Source of the DNA: Sulfoacidibacillus thermotolerans
GTDB taxonomy: Bacteria > Bacillota > Bacilli > Alicyclobacillales > SLC66
DNA: 64,000 bases
Reading direction: 5' to 3'
Assembly (NCBI RefSeq): GCF_003144315.1
Contig: NZ_MPDK01000003.1
Location: 62,001-126,000 of the forward strand
Made by a program: the position numbers and the translations under genes. Positions within the stretch are counted from its first letter, which is position 1. The number at the start of each line of letters is the position of its first letter. The notes under the pieces are model-generated. The model had not been told where the DNA came from. It ran no database searches and worked only from the letters and a program-made list of their open reading frames with translations. Below, in pieces: positions 49,291-58,691 of the stretch.

Positions 49291-50520
49291 GTGATTAAAT
49301 GGGGACGTCTCACGACCTTTATTGTTCTTGTCGTGGCGATTTTTGCGATTGTTATATCCACGAGTTCGATGTTATATAAAAAAATTCCCCTTGGGCTTGA
49401 TTTACAAGGTGGATTTGAAGTTCTCTATCAGGTAGGTAATTCGAATCAGACAATTACTGCGAGAGATATGAGTGCAACAGTGGCTGCTCTTGAAAATCGC
49501 GTAAATGCACTCGGTGTATCAGAACCTTCAATTGAAGTGGAAAATGGAAATCGGATACGCGTGTCCTTGGCTGGGCAATTCAACCAAGTGCAGGCGCGCA
49601 ACTTTCTTTCAAAAGAAGCAAACCTCGAATTCAAATCGCCTACCGGACAAGTACTTATGACAGGTAAAGACCTCGAGAGCAATGCACATTATGAGGCAGA
49701 TCCGACGACAGGTGCGCCAGAAGTAGCTGTGCAATTTAAAGATCCAGCCCTTTTTCAAGCGATTACCCAAAAATATTTGGGGCAACCGATCTCGATTTGG
49801 CTAAATGGTCGCATGATTGATAATCCGGTCATTAAAGATGTCATAACGAATGGACAAGCTACGATCTCTGGCAGTTCTTCAGCACAGGCTGCCATTCAGT
49901 TAGCGGAACTATTAAATGCAGGGGCACTCCCTTTTCCACTGCATGAGTTATCTTCAACGAGTGTAGGACCGACGCTTGGTCAGGCCGCTTTGCACTCGAC
50001 ATTGCTAGCAGGTGCAATTGGCGTCGCGCTCATCTTTTTATTTATGATCATCATGTATCGCGTCCCTGGATTAATTGCAGTTGTTGCGTTGATTGCTTAT
50101 AGCTATGTGTTACTTGCAGTGTTCGCAGGTATGCAAGTTACCCTTACTTTGACAGGATTAGCTGCTTTGGTACTTGGGATCGGGATGGCAGTTGACGCAA
50201 ATATCATTACTTACGAACGAATCAAAGATGAATTGCGCAGCGGCAAGTCACTACAGTCCTCTGTCATTGCAGGGCAGCGTAAGGCGATTCGGACGATTCT
50301 TGATTCGAATGTTACGACGCTGATTGCAGGGATTGTGATGTATGGCTATGGAACAGGGGATGTGCGGGGATTTGCTGTCGCACTGATCGCAAGTATTATC
50401 GTGAGCTTGTTAACAGCCGTACTGCTTAGCCGCACATTGCTGCTGTTATTTATCAAAGCAAATGTGGTGAAGAACACTTGGCTGTTTGGCATTTCGAGAA
50501 AGGTGGCTAATCCCTCATGA
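49291..50520 (+). CDS. secD: Protein translocase subunit SecD
   Basis: 409 residues from GTG 49291 after AGGAGG. One N-terminal helix, then a large extracytoplasmic domain starting LGLDLQGGFEVLYQV, then five C-terminal helices with the RND signature GIGMAVDANIITYERIKDELRSG containing the conserved Asp. It uses the proton gradient to complete Sec export. Unlike Bacillus subtilis, where SecDF is one fused protein, it is separate from SecF, with a 4-bp ATGA overlap. Confidence 0.95.
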   Translation: MIKWGRLTTFIVLVVAIFAIVISTSSMLYKKIPLGLDLQGGFEVLYQVGNSNQTITARDMSATVAALENRVNALGVSEPSIEVENGNRIRVSLAGQFNQVQARNFLSKEANLEFKSPTGQVLMTGKDLESNAHYEADPTTGAPEVAVQFKDPALFQAITQKYLGQPISIWLNGRMIDNPVIKDVITNGQATISGSSSAQAAIQLAELLNAGALPFPLHELSSTSVGPTLGQAALHSTLLAGAIGVALIFLFMIIMYRVPGLIAVVALIAYSYVLLAVFAGMQVTLTLTGLAALVLGIGMAVDANIITYERIKDELRSGKSLQSSVIAGQRKAIRTILDSNVTTLIAGIVMYGYGTGDVRGFAVALIASIIVSLLTAVLLSRTLLLLFIKANVVKNTWLFGISRKVANPS

Positions 50521-51425
50521 GATTTGCAATCGTGTCACGCCGCAAATGGTTTTTTCTGCTGTCTGGAACCATTACGCTGGCGGGCTTGATCGTCATGTTG
50601 ATCTTTGGGTTGAATTTGGGGACCGACTTCAAGTCTGGGTCACAAGTGCAGATCGTATTGAACCAGCCTTTTAATGCGGAGGCGGTGCGTGCTGTTTTTA
50701 TAAAGCAAGGGCTTCCAGTGGGACCGGAGGGCATCACGGCGGCTGGAACAAACAACCAAATGGCAGTTGTTCGGCTCAGTTACCCTCTATCGAATGCACA
50801 AGAGGGGAAATTAAATGCAGCAATCAAGGCCTCATTTCCTAAAGCGCTCGTTCCTCCTGAGTATTCGACAGTGGATCCAATCATTGCGCAAGAACAATCA
50901 CAAACTGCGGTATGGGCTGTTTTGCTCGCGTCACTTGGCATCGTTATCTATGTAGCGATTCGCTTTGAATATCGTTTTGCTGTTGCAGGAATTGCAGCAC
51001 TCTTGCATGACGCGTTCATTGTTATCTCGGTCTTTGCACTCTTGCGATTGGAAGTAGATTTGCCCTTTATCGCTGCGGTTCTTACAATTGTCGGCTACTC
51101 GATCAATGATACGATTGTTATTTTTGATCGCATTCGGGAAAACTTAAAAGGTGCGAAAGTCAAGACGTTAAAAGAACTAGAAACGCTCGTCGATCACTCC
51201 TTGTGGCAGACAATGGCGCGTTCAATCAATACCGTATTAACGGTCTTATTTGCGGCGATGAGCTTGTTTTTCTTTGGCGGAGATCCGATTCACAACTTTT
51301 GTTTTGCACTGCTTGTCGGGTTGATAAGCGGGGCATACTCCTCTATTTTTATCGCAAGTCCGATCTGGGTTGCTTGGCGTGGCCGAGCGATGGCACGCAG
51401 TCAGCAAACTCCGGCGAAAGCGTAA
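50517..51425 (+). CDS. secF: Protein translocase subunit SecF
   Basis: 302 residues. N-terminal helix, extracytoplasmic domain beginning LGTDFKSGSQVQIVL, and five helices with GYSINDTIVIFDRIREN, the SecF counterpart of the proton-relay motif. The ATG overlaps the secD stop, implying coupled translation and equal amounts. A long inverted repeat follows. Confidence 0.95.
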   Translation: MRFAIVSRRKWFFLLSGTITLAGLIVMLIFGLNLGTDFKSGSQVQIVLNQPFNAEAVRAVFIKQGLPVGPEGITAAGTNNQMAVVRLSYPLSNAQEGKLNAAIKASFPKALVPPEYSTVDPIIAQEQSQTAVWAVLLASLGIVIYVAIRFEYRFAVAGIAALLHDAFIVISVFALLRLEVDLPFIAAVLTIVGYSINDTIVIFDRIRENLKGAKVKTLKELETLVDHSLWQTMARSINTVLTVLFAAMSLFFFGGDPIHNFCFALLVGLISGAYSSIFIASPIWVAWRGRAMARSQQTPAKA

Positions 51426-51431
51426 TGTCGA

Positions 51432-51470
51432 GCAAGAATCCCCGGCCTCGAAATTGCCGGGGATTCTTGC
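51432..51470 (+). terminator. Inverted repeat after secF, probable terminator
   Basis: A perfect 15-bp stem (51432-51446 with 51456-51470) with a 9-nt loop lies 7 bp after secF. The U tract on the 3' side is weak, so it may act as a terminator or an mRNA 3' end stabiliser. Confidence 0.55.
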
Positions 51471-51530
51471 TATCTAGCTGCATGCGAGTTAATTTTTTCA
51501 ACGTACTAACAACATGTGCAGGAGGACTAA

Positions 51531-52445
51531 GTGAATGCGATGGAAAGAAACCAAACGCAAGAACAAAAATCGAACCAACTCGCATTTTATAGTTTGTTGT
51601 TAAATGTGGTGTTAACTGCAGGAAAGGGAATTGTCGGAGTAATCGCGCACAGTGACGCATTGCTCGCGGATGCAGCCCATAGCGGTGCAGATGTGGCAGG
51701 TTCGATCGCAGTTTTAATCGGCATTCGCGTGGCACGTCGGCCTGCAGATTCTGATCATCCCTACGGGCATGGTAAAGCAGAGGAAATCGCGGCAAGTTTA
51801 GTCGCGATGTTGCTCATTTTGGCGGGACTTGACGTCGTGTATTCATCTGTGCGGCAATTTCTTACCCTCTCGTCAGCTCCAGATAGCCTTGCGCTCTATA
51901 CTGCAGTCATCGCGATGCTAGCGAAAGAAGGAATGTATCATTATCAGTTACGTGTCGCACAAAAATTAAGTTCCCCTGCTCTTTATGCAGGAGCTGCAGA
52001 TCACCGCTCAGATGTCTATTCATCTCTTGCAGCGGCAGTGGGGATTTTCCTCGCTCTTTTGGGGAAGTGGAACCATATCCAAGCGCTGCGTCTCGCCGAT
52101 CCTGTAGCAGGATTTTTGGTTGCGGCTGTCGTCGTACATATCGGCTACCAATTAGCAAAACAATCTTATCGTTCGCTTATGGATCAAGTGCTGGATCCCG
52201 AGTCGACAAAAGAAATGTTGGCAGTGGCAATGGCAGTTGAAGGAGTTTTGCGTATCGACGATCTGCGGGCGCGCTCGTTTGGATCCTATCTTGTCATTGA
52301 CATTAAACTGAGTGTAGATGGAGAGGCCACAGTGAGTGCTGGTCACCGCGTAGCAAAAGAAGTAAAATATCAGATGATGAAACGGTTTCATTCGGTTGCA
52401 GATGTTTTTGTTCATGTGAATCCGTATTTCACGTCAAATGAGTGA
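51531..52445 (+). CDS. Cation diffusion facilitator (CDF) family metal transporter
   Basis: 304 residues from GTG 51531, with AGGAGG 5 nt upstream. Six transmembrane helices are followed by a cytoplasmic C-terminal domain. Metal-site residues are recognisable in [14 protein letters not shown] and [10 protein letters not shown] on the membrane part and DHRSDVYSS later. CDF proteins export Zn, Mn, Fe, Co or Cd in exchange for protons; specificity is not inferable. Bacillus has yrvD-recJ in this interval, which are missing here. Confidence 0.88.
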   Translation: MNAMERNQTQEQKSNQLAFYSLLLNVVLTAGKGIVGVIAHSDALLADAAHSGADVAGSIAVLIGIRVARRPADSDHPYGHGKAEEIAASLVAMLLILAGLDVVYSSVRQFLTLSSAPDSLALYTAVIAMLAKEGMYHYQLRVAQKLSSPALYAGAADHRSDVYSSLAAAVGIFLALLGKWNHIQALRLADPVAGFLVAAVVVHIGYQLAKQSYRSLMDQVLDPESTKEMLAVAMAVEGVLRIDDLRARSFGSYLVIDIKLSVDGEATVSAGHRVAKEVKYQMMKRFHSVADVFVHVNPYFTSNE

Positions 52446-52495
52446 CGCACGTTGCGCGCTCTGAGCACCAAGTAAAGGGAAAGAGGAGTAAAATC

Positions 52496-53014
52496 GTGGA
52501 TTTGCGACAAAAAATACGAGTTGTTGACGATTTTCCAGAACCGGGAATTAGCTTTAAGGATATTACGACTTTGCTCTGTGACGGTCCAAGTTTTCAATCT
52601 GCGATTCGACAAATTGCAGATTTTGGTCGACCGCGTGCGATTGATTTGGTTGTCGGTCCTGAAGCGCGCGGATTTGTCATTGGAGCGCCAACTGCCTATG
52701 CTTTAGGTGTCGGTTTTGTGCCTATTCGAAAGCCGGGGAAGTTGCCGGGTGTAACGATTCGCAAGGATTATCAACTAGAATATGGACGCGATGGGCTAGA
52801 GATTCATGCGGACGCCATTCAACCTGGGCAGCGTGTTTTTATTGTCGATGATTTACTTGCGACAGGTGGGACAATCCATTCGTGTATTGAACTTGTCGAA
52901 CGCTCAGGCGGCATTGTTGCAGGTTTGGGGTTTCTGATTGAGTTACAGTACTTAGAAGGTCGTAAAAAACTTGCGCCATATGAAATTTTTTCGCTCATTC
53001 AGTATGAACAGTAG
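52496..53014 (+). CDS. apt: Adenine phosphoribosyltransferase
   Basis: 172 residues from GTG 52496 with GAGGAG 8 nt upstream. The N-terminal [18 protein letters not shown] and the PRPP-binding motif [16 protein letters not shown] are diagnostic. It salvages adenine to AMP. The frame opens further upstream but the family starts here. Order apt-relA-dtd is the same as in Bacillus. Confidence 0.95.
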   Translation: MDLRQKIRVVDDFPEPGISFKDITTLLCDGPSFQSAIRQIADFGRPRAIDLVVGPEARGFVIGAPTAYALGVGFVPIRKPGKLPGVTIRKDYQLEYGRDGLEIHADAIQPGQRVFIVDDLLATGGTIHSCIELVERSGGIVAGLGFLIELQYLEGRKKLAPYEIFSLIQYEQ

Positions 53015-53061
53015 AGGGATGGGCAATTTTGCTTACTAAATGACAGAATGGAGGTGGGATG

Positions 53062-55410
53062 ATGGATAACCTTTCTGAGGAATTGCATCCGCGCGCAGAG
53101 GATGGGAAGGAAGAAAGTATTGAAATGGAGCAACCGCTGACTGATGAGGAAGCGAAAGTTGCATTGCGGGCACTTTGTGATAAAGCACCCTATCTCACGG
53201 ATGTAGAACGCAGTTTGTTACGGCGCGCCTACATTTATGCGGAGTTGCACCATCGTGGGCAAAAGCGCAGTTCAGGCGAAGATTACATCACCCATCCTGT
53301 GGCAGTCGCCGAAATTCTCTCTGGCTTAAAGCTGGATGCGGGCACTCTTGCGGCGGCATTGTTACATGATGTCGTTGAAGACACGAAGGTGACAGATGAA
53401 GAAGTTGAGCGACAGTTTGGCTCGGAAATCGCCCGTCTTGTCGATGGAGTTACGAAGTTGAAACGCCTGCGTTTTGAAACGCGAGAGGAACAACAAGCTG
53501 AAAATTTGCGTAAAATGTTTTTGGCAATGGCCAAGGATATTCGCGTAGCGCTCATTCGTTTAGCTGATCGCCTGCATAATATGAGAACGCTGAAATATCG
53601 TCCGCTGGAAAAACAACGCAAGACAGCAGAAGAGACGCTGGAAATTTTTGCGCCATTAGCTCATCGATTGGGTATGTCAACTATCAAGTGGGAGCTTGAA
53701 GATATTTCTTTACGTTTTTTAGATCCGCAACAATACTATCGCATTGCACATTTGATGGCGAAAAAACGTGAGGAGCGAGACCATTACATTCAGCAGGTGA
53801 TTGTCGATTTGCGGGCTAAATTAGATGAGCTCAATGTACGTGCTGATTTGTCTGGTCGAGCGAAGCATATTTATAGTATTTATAAAAAGATGACCGTCCT
53901 GCATAAAGAGTTCAACGAAATCTACGATTTATTTGCCGTTCGCGTGATTGTTGATTCCGTCAAAGATTGTTATGCGGTTCTTGGCATTGTGCATACAATG
54001 TGGAAGCCTGTTCCAGGCAGATTTAAAGACTATATCGCGATGCCAAAACCTAATTTGTACCAAAGTCTTCATACGACGGTCATTGGGCCAAATGGTGAAC
54101 CGATCGAGATTCAAATTCGCACGTGGGAGATGCACCGAACGGCAGAGTATGGCATTGCGGCTCATTGGATCTACAAAGAAACCACTTACCAAAATAAAGA
54201 AAAAGAGCCGAGTGTGGCAATTATTGACAAAAGTGCCGCGCTGACTGGGCAAACTTCTCAATCAGTACAATCAACAGCATTTGCCAAAAAATTAGGATGG
54301 TTCCGCGAGGTTTTAGAGTGGCAGCAAGATTTTCGCGATGCCCAAGAATTTATGGAAACCTTAAAAATGGATCTATTCACAGACCAAGTATTCGTTTTTA
54401 CGCCTAAAGGAGATGTGATTGAACTTCCTGCTGGATCATGTCCAATTGATTTTGCCTACCGTATTCATACAGATGTCGGCAATCGCTGTGTAGGAGCGAA
54501 GGTCAATGGTCGGATCGTCACACTGGATACGCGATTGCGAACGGGAGACATTGTCGAAATTCTCACTTCTAAGCTCTCGTATGGTCCTAGTCGTGATTGG
54601 TTAAAAATTGCACAGACTTCACAGGCGCGCGCCAAGATCCGAATGTGGTTTAAACGGGAGCGGCGAGATGAAAACGTAGAAAAAGGCAGAGATTTGATCG
54701 AAAAAGAAATTGTGAAACACAAGTTAGACCCGCACGCGGTCATGGCAAATTATTTGTCTGAGGTACTCGGAAAATTTAATCTCACGAAAGTTGATGACCT
54801 GTTTGCCTCTGTTGGGTATGGGGGGATTTCTGCTTCCCAAGTGATGACGCGCATTTTGGAACGGATGAAAAAAAGTGATGCGACACTTGAGTCTGTCGCA
54901 CATTTGCCACTTATGCCGCTGTCAGAGCGCGATCAAAAAAAGAAGCAGCATGTAAGCAAGGGTCATACGGGTGTGCGTGTAGAGGGGATCGACAATCTCT
55001 TGATCCGCTTTTCGCGTTGCTGCAATCCTGTTCCAGGGGATGAGATTATTGGGTTTATCACGCGAGGCCGAGGAGTATCTGTACACAGAAAAGACTGCCC
55101 CAACGTGCTAGCAATGATTGATGAGGGAAGTCGTATGATTGAAGTCGAATGGGACAGTAGTGTCGGGCAATCGTACAATGTCGACATAGAGGTCACTGCA
55201 CTCGATCGAAGGGGTCTCATTAATGAAGTGATGAATGCTGTTGTGGAAACAAAAACGGATATTACTGCGGTGACAGGAAGAGCGGATCGGCGCAGGATGG
55301 CGACGATCCATTTGAGCATTGCGATTCGCAATGTCGATCACTTGCAGATGGTGGTGGATCGAATTAAGCGGGTAAAAGACATTTATGCTGTACGGCGCGT
55401 AATTCAATAA
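53062..55410 (+). CDS. relA: Bifunctional (p)ppGpp synthetase/hydrolase (Rel)
   Basis: 782 residues from ATG 53062 (GGAGGTGG upstream; ATG 53059 is adjacent). The HD hydrolase domain (HHRGQKRSSGEDYITHPV; LLHDVVEDT) is followed by the synthetase domain (YSIYKKMTVLHKEFNEIYDLFAVRV), TGS (VFVFTPKGDVIELPAGSCPIDFAY), a helical/zinc-finger region with RCCNPVPGDEIIGFITRGRGVSVH and a C-terminal ACT domain. The intact HD motif means it should both make and degrade the alarmone. It senses uncharged tRNA at the ribosome. Confidence 0.97.
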   Translation: MDNLSEELHPRAEDGKEESIEMEQPLTDEEAKVALRALCDKAPYLTDVERSLLRRAYIYAELHHRGQKRSSGEDYITHPVAVAEILSGLKLDAGTLAAALLHDVVEDTKVTDEEVERQFGSEIARLVDGVTKLKRLRFETREEQQAENLRKMFLAMAKDIRVALIRLADRLHNMRTLKYRPLEKQRKTAEETLEIFAPLAHRLGMSTIKWELEDISLRFLDPQQYYRIAHLMAKKREERDHYIQQVIVDLRAKLDELNVRADLSGRAKHIYSIYKKMTVLHKEFNEIYDLFAVRVIVDSVKDCYAVLGIVHTMWKPVPGRFKDYIAMPKPNLYQSLHTTVIGPNGEPIEIQIRTWEMHRTAEYGIAAHWIYKETTYQNKEKEPSVAIIDKSAALTGQTSQSVQSTAFAKKLGWFREVLEWQQDFRDAQEFMETLKMDLFTDQVFVFTPKGDVIELPAGSCPIDFAYRIHTDVGNRCVGAKVNGRIVTLDTRLRTGDIVEILTSKLSYGPSRDWLKIAQTSQARAKIRMWFKRERRDENVEKGRDLIEKEIVKHKLDPHAVMANYLSEVLGKFNLTKVDDLFASVGYGGISASQVMTRILERMKKSDATLESVAHLPLMPLSERDQKKKQHVSKGHTGVRVEGIDNLLIRFSRCCNPVPGDEIIGFITRGRGVSVHRKDCPNVLAMIDEGSRMIEVEWDSSVGQSYNVDIEVTALDRRGLINEVMNAVVETKTDITAVTGRADRRRMATIHLSIAIRNVDHLQMVVDRIKRVKDIYAVRRVIQ

Positions 55411-55473
55411 CGGAAGCTGGCAGGGAGAATGTATTTAAAAAAATCTATAAAAGAAAGGAGGAAGCCTGGTTTT

Positions 55474-55602
55474 GTGGTTGATCAACGTGAAGGACGACTG
55501 CTCCTTGGCCAACGAGAAATTGTTGCTGTGTACACAAGGATAAAACGGTCAAATTCTATTGAACCACAGGCTCAAAAGAGTCGAAAAAATCTATTGAGAT
55601 GA
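55474..55602 (+). CDS. Possible 42-residue ORF upstream of dtd
   Basis: In the 224-bp gap between relA and dtd, AAAGGAGG (55454-55461) precedes GTG 55474 by 12 nt. The frame runs 42 codons ([20 protein letters not shown] at the start, basic at the end) to TGA 55600-55602. That stop overlaps an ATG (55599) in frame with dtd as ATGA, the arrangement of translational coupling. No family is recognised. The strong ribosome site argues for it, while the long spacing and lack of a known homologue argue against it. It may be a leader peptide for dtd or chance. Confidence 0.3.
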   Translation: MVDQREGRLLLGQREIVAVYTRIKRSNSIEPQAQKSRKNLLR

Positions 55603-55634
55603 TCATAGGTTTTTTGAACCAGGATATAGCTGTC

Positions 55635-56081
55635 GTGAGAGTCGTGGTACAGCGTGTGCGGCGCGCACAAGTGCGCGTACAAAATCAAGTTGTGGGAGAA
55701 ATCGGCAGAGGATTGTTGCTCCTCGTAGGGTTTACACATGATGACGCAGAACCAGATTTGACCTATATGGTGGATAAAATTACAAATTTACGGGTTTTTG
55801 AGGATCCGGACGGGAAGATGAATGATTCTTTACTCGATGTAGGAGGGGGGATTCTATCCATCTCGCAGTTTACATTGTATGGGGATGCACGTAAGGGGCG
55901 ACGACCTAATTTTATGGAAGCTGCTCGTCCGGAAGTGGCTGAGCCATTGTATGAGCGCTTTAATGAGCTGCTGCGAGAGACTGGGATGATTGTGGCGACA
56001 GGAGTATTTGGCGCGATGATGGACGTGGAATTTATTAATGAGGGGCCTGTTACCTTGTGTCTCGATACAGATCATCTCTAG
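55635..56081 (+). CDS. dtd: D-aminoacyl-tRNA deacylase
   Basis: 148 residues from GTG 55635, giving [13 protein letters not shown], the normal DTD N-terminus and length. An in-frame ATG at 55599 would add 12 residues and overlap the stop of the small upstream ORF. Signature motifs are [24 protein letters not shown] and the C-terminal [10 protein letters not shown] (Gly-cis-Pro region in the family NxGPVT). It removes D-amino acids, and glycine on tRNA-Ala, from tRNA. Confidence 0.93.
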   Translation: MRVVVQRVRRAQVRVQNQVVGEIGRGLLLLVGFTHDDAEPDLTYMVDKITNLRVFEDPDGKMNDSLLDVGGGILSISQFTLYGDARKGRRPNFMEAARPEVAEPLYERFNELLRETGMIVATGVFGAMMDVEFINEGPVTLCLDTDHL

Positions 56082-56091
56082 GAGGTAAGTT

Positions 56092-56724
56092 ATGCGAATT
56101 TGGCGTTTTACATTAAATCCGCTAGGGACAAATACATATGTTGTTAGCGATGATGAGGGGGCTGGACTCATCATTGATCCGAGTTCTCCTGATATGACTT
56201 CCGTTCTTGAACTCATTGAGCAAGAAAAATTACAGATTCAACAGATTGTGAACACCCATTGTCATTTTGATCACGTGCTTGGCAATGAGGAGCTTCGTGT
56301 AAAGCTTGGTGTTCCCTTGCGGATTCATGAGCGTGAACTGCCATTGCTGGAAAATGCGCCAAAGCAAGCTCTTGATTGGCTAGACATTGTAGTGACGACA
56401 GAGCAGCCAGACGGATTTTTTGTCGACGGAGAAGAGCTGTTGATTGGAAAATTGCGGTTTACCGTTCTTGAGACACCTGGACACAGCCCAGGTGGAGTGT
56501 GTTTTTATCATGCAACAGAAAATGTCCTTTTTTCAGGAGATACGTTATTTGCTGGAACGGTAGGCAGAACGGATTTGCCAGGGGCTGATGGTTCCCAATT
56601 GTTAGTTTCCTTAAAAACAAAATTGTGGCCTTTGCCTGATCAGACAAAAGTGTATCCTGGGCATGAAGAAGATACGACCATTGGCGAGGAGCGGTCGTTA
56701 AACCCGTATTTCCACTTTGCTTAA
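56092..56724 (+). CDS. MBL-fold metallo-hydrolase (glyoxalase II-like, YqgX-type)
   Basis: 210 residues. The zinc-binding motif is THCHFDHVLG (about 55-64), with further ligands in TPGHSPGG and FSGDTLFAGTVGRTDLPG and a C-terminal PGHEEDT. Its length and motifs match YqgX-type hydrolases, often annotated as hydroxyacylglutathione hydrolase-like. Bacilli lack glutathione, so a bacillithiol or other thioester substrate is more likely. AGGAGG lies 8 nt before the ATG. It is convergent with the DUF2203 gene. Confidence 0.87.
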   Translation: MRIWRFTLNPLGTNTYVVSDDEGAGLIIDPSSPDMTSVLELIEQEKLQIQQIVNTHCHFDHVLGNEELRVKLGVPLRIHERELPLLENAPKQALDWLDIVVTTEQPDGFFVDGEELLIGKLRFTVLETPGHSPGGVCFYHATENVLFSGDTLFAGTVGRTDLPGADGSQLLVSLKTKLWPLPDQTKVYPGHEEDTTIGEERSLNPYFHFA

Positions 56725-56742
56725 AAGACGGAGGTTTTGTCG

Positions 56743-57162
56743 CTACATTTTTTTTGCAGATGATGAAGGATCGCCAGGGAGTGTTTTACGCTCAGCGAAT
56801 CCTTCAGTGAGGCCATGCCAGTGGCTAATTTTCGCTTCTCCATCACGCCAACACAAATAGGCATCTTCACCGTTTATCGTTGTTAAAAAGTCGACAAGTC
56901 CTGTATCGATGTCCTTTACTTCAATAGATAAAGTTAGTAAGTGGTCAATTTGCTGACGAGCAGTGAGTAAAGAGAATTCAATTTGCGCTTCTTCTTTAAA
57001 AAAATCATCACTGTTGCCATCTTTATTTTCTTTTTGTTTGCGTACCAGGGCAAGCCGCATGAGAGCGAGTTCTTCGCGAGCTTTGCGCAACTCCATGATC
57101 TGTCGTTTGATTTGGGGGAGTAAGGCATTTGCTTCTTCGACTGTATAGTAGTGTTTTTCCAT
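56743..57162 (-). CDS. DUF2203 family protein
   Basis: 139 residues from ATG 57162, with AGGTGACA upstream. The family layout is an N-terminal YYTVEEANALLPQIKRQIMELRKAREEL helix pair, a charged middle, then DTGLVDFLTTINGEDAYLCWRDGEAKISHWHGLTEGFAERK, the conserved C-terminal block. No function is known for DUF2203. The frame is open upstream to 57285 but the family begins at 57162. Confidence 0.85.
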   Translation of the reverse strand: MEKHYYTVEEANALLPQIKRQIMELRKAREELALMRLALVRKQKENKDGNSDDFFKEEAQIEFSLLTARQQIDHLLTLSIEVKDIDTGLVDFLTTINGEDAYLCWRDGEAKISHWHGLTEGFAERKTLPGDPSSSAKKM

Positions 57163-57361
57163 AGTTGTCACCTTCCACTTGATCACATCGTCGTCTGACT
57201 TTAAGGACGCAACGAACGATGTCTTTTCTTGAGTAAATTTGACGGAATGTAGCAAAATGAAACATGAAATAGCAGGAAAGCGCATTGATACGTCGAATAA
57301 CTACATCATACACTGGAATGCCCCAATTTAGACAATGGGATAAGGGGAGTGTTTAGACAAC

Positions 57362-58678
57362 ATGAATCAGCTATCTCCCCATCTGGAAACAGCATGGAAA
57401 GAGTTTAGGGAAAATGGGCAGTTGCAGATCGTCTTTCAACCTATTTTACGCTTAGAATCCGGACAAATTATCGGTTATGAACTTTTAAGTCGCGCATCGT
57501 CGGGAAGCGGTCAACCGATGGCGATCGATGAGTTACTAACCGCAGCTGAGGCGTTAGAACAACTTAGTGAGTTCGATTTGTTTTTGTTGGATCGCGCTTT
57601 GGATCATATTGGGCGACTTCCACTGGCTAAAATGCGCTTCTTTGTCAATGTGATTCCAAGTACATTGCAATCAAATAAGTTAGCGAAAGTATTACATAAC
57701 TTTGTTGAACGAACGCGAGGAACGATTCCGCTTGTACTTGAAGTGTGCGAACGGACAGCGGATCCGTCGGCGGCCCCGTGGTCAGAATTGTTAGAACCTA
57801 TTCGACGGATGGGAATTGACGTGGCGATCGACGATGTTGGCAGTGGGTATGCAGGATTAAACCGCACCGTAGAAATTCAACCGAACTGGATGAAACTAGA
57901 CATTGGACTCGTTCGCGATATTGACACGAACTCCATGAAAGCAGCGATGGTTGCGAGCATCGTGACTTTTGCGCGCAAACTTGGATCGATTCATTTGATC
58001 GCGGAGGGAATTGAAACGCAAGCAGAATTCAATACACTGCGCGATTTGGGGATTGAATATGGGCAAGGGTACTGGTTAGCTAGACCGCTTGACCGCATGT
58101 TAGAGGATCAAATCTTGCCACTTGGTAAAGGTCCAAAACGACCGACTTCTGCTGTCTCGTTTGACCGATACGGAGTAGCGCTCGCCGGTTTTCTTGAAAG
58201 GATCTGCAATGGGCATGTGGCGGAAACTGCGATGGCGCTTGACGCTTGTAATACCATCGAGCACGTGATTCACGCACGCAAGATCGAGGTCTTTCGCGTC
58301 GTCAATCAGCTTGCTTATTCGATGACGTCTGAAGCGGACGTGTTAGACAGTGAACCGTATCCGGTTCCAGATGAAGCGTTTGGGGTTTTGCGTAAAGGAC
58401 AAGAACACGTTGCACAAAAAACGCAAGACTTAAGTCAGGAATACAGCTTATTGCATGGATGCCTATCTTCAGTGAAAGTGCCTATTCTTGTTCAAGAGCA
58501 GCTGTTGGGATTTCTTTATTGCGGGTTTTCCAAGGCCAACCAAGTGCGAGCGAATGTGATTGTCGTATTAAAAGGATTTGCGACTGCGATCGCGATCGGT
58601 ATCATGGCTCAGCGAATGATCGAACAAGGGTTGCAAAGTCAATTGCTGTCGCCTTTGCCGCAGTCGGAGTTGGAATAG
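57362..58678 (+). CDS. EAL-domain protein (c-di-GMP phosphodiesterase) with C-terminal sensory-like domain
   Basis: 438 residues. An EAL domain covers about 15-250: the EAL triplet is ELL in GYELLSRAS, with the catalytic Asn in FFVNV, Glu in LEVCER, Asp-Asp in IDDVGSGYAGL, Lys in KLDIG, Glu in AEGIET and Gln in GQGYWLARP. All usual metal and base residues are readable, so hydrolysis of c-di-GMP is plausible despite the L for A change. The C-terminal 170 residues may form a GAF/PocR-like sensory domain (HARKIEVFRVVNQLAYS; LHGCLSSVKVPILVQEQLLGFLYCGFSK). No signal peptide or membrane helix. Confidence 0.85.
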   Translation: MNQLSPHLETAWKEFRENGQLQIVFQPILRLESGQIIGYELLSRASSGSGQPMAIDELLTAAEALEQLSEFDLFLLDRALDHIGRLPLAKMRFFVNVIPSTLQSNKLAKVLHNFVERTRGTIPLVLEVCERTADPSAAPWSELLEPIRRMGIDVAIDDVGSGYAGLNRTVEIQPNWMKLDIGLVRDIDTNSMKAAMVASIVTFARKLGSIHLIAEGIETQAEFNTLRDLGIEYGQGYWLARPLDRMLEDQILPLGKGPKRPTSAVSFDRYGVALAGFLERICNGHVAETAMALDACNTIEHVIHARKIEVFRVVNQLAYSMTSEADVLDSEPYPVPDEAFGVLRKGQEHVAQKTQDLSQEYSLLHGCLSSVKVPILVQEQLLGFLYCGFSKANQVRANVIVVLKGFATAIAIGIMAQRMIEQGLQSQLLSPLPQSELE

Positions 58679-58691
58679 GAGCGTAAAGGCA

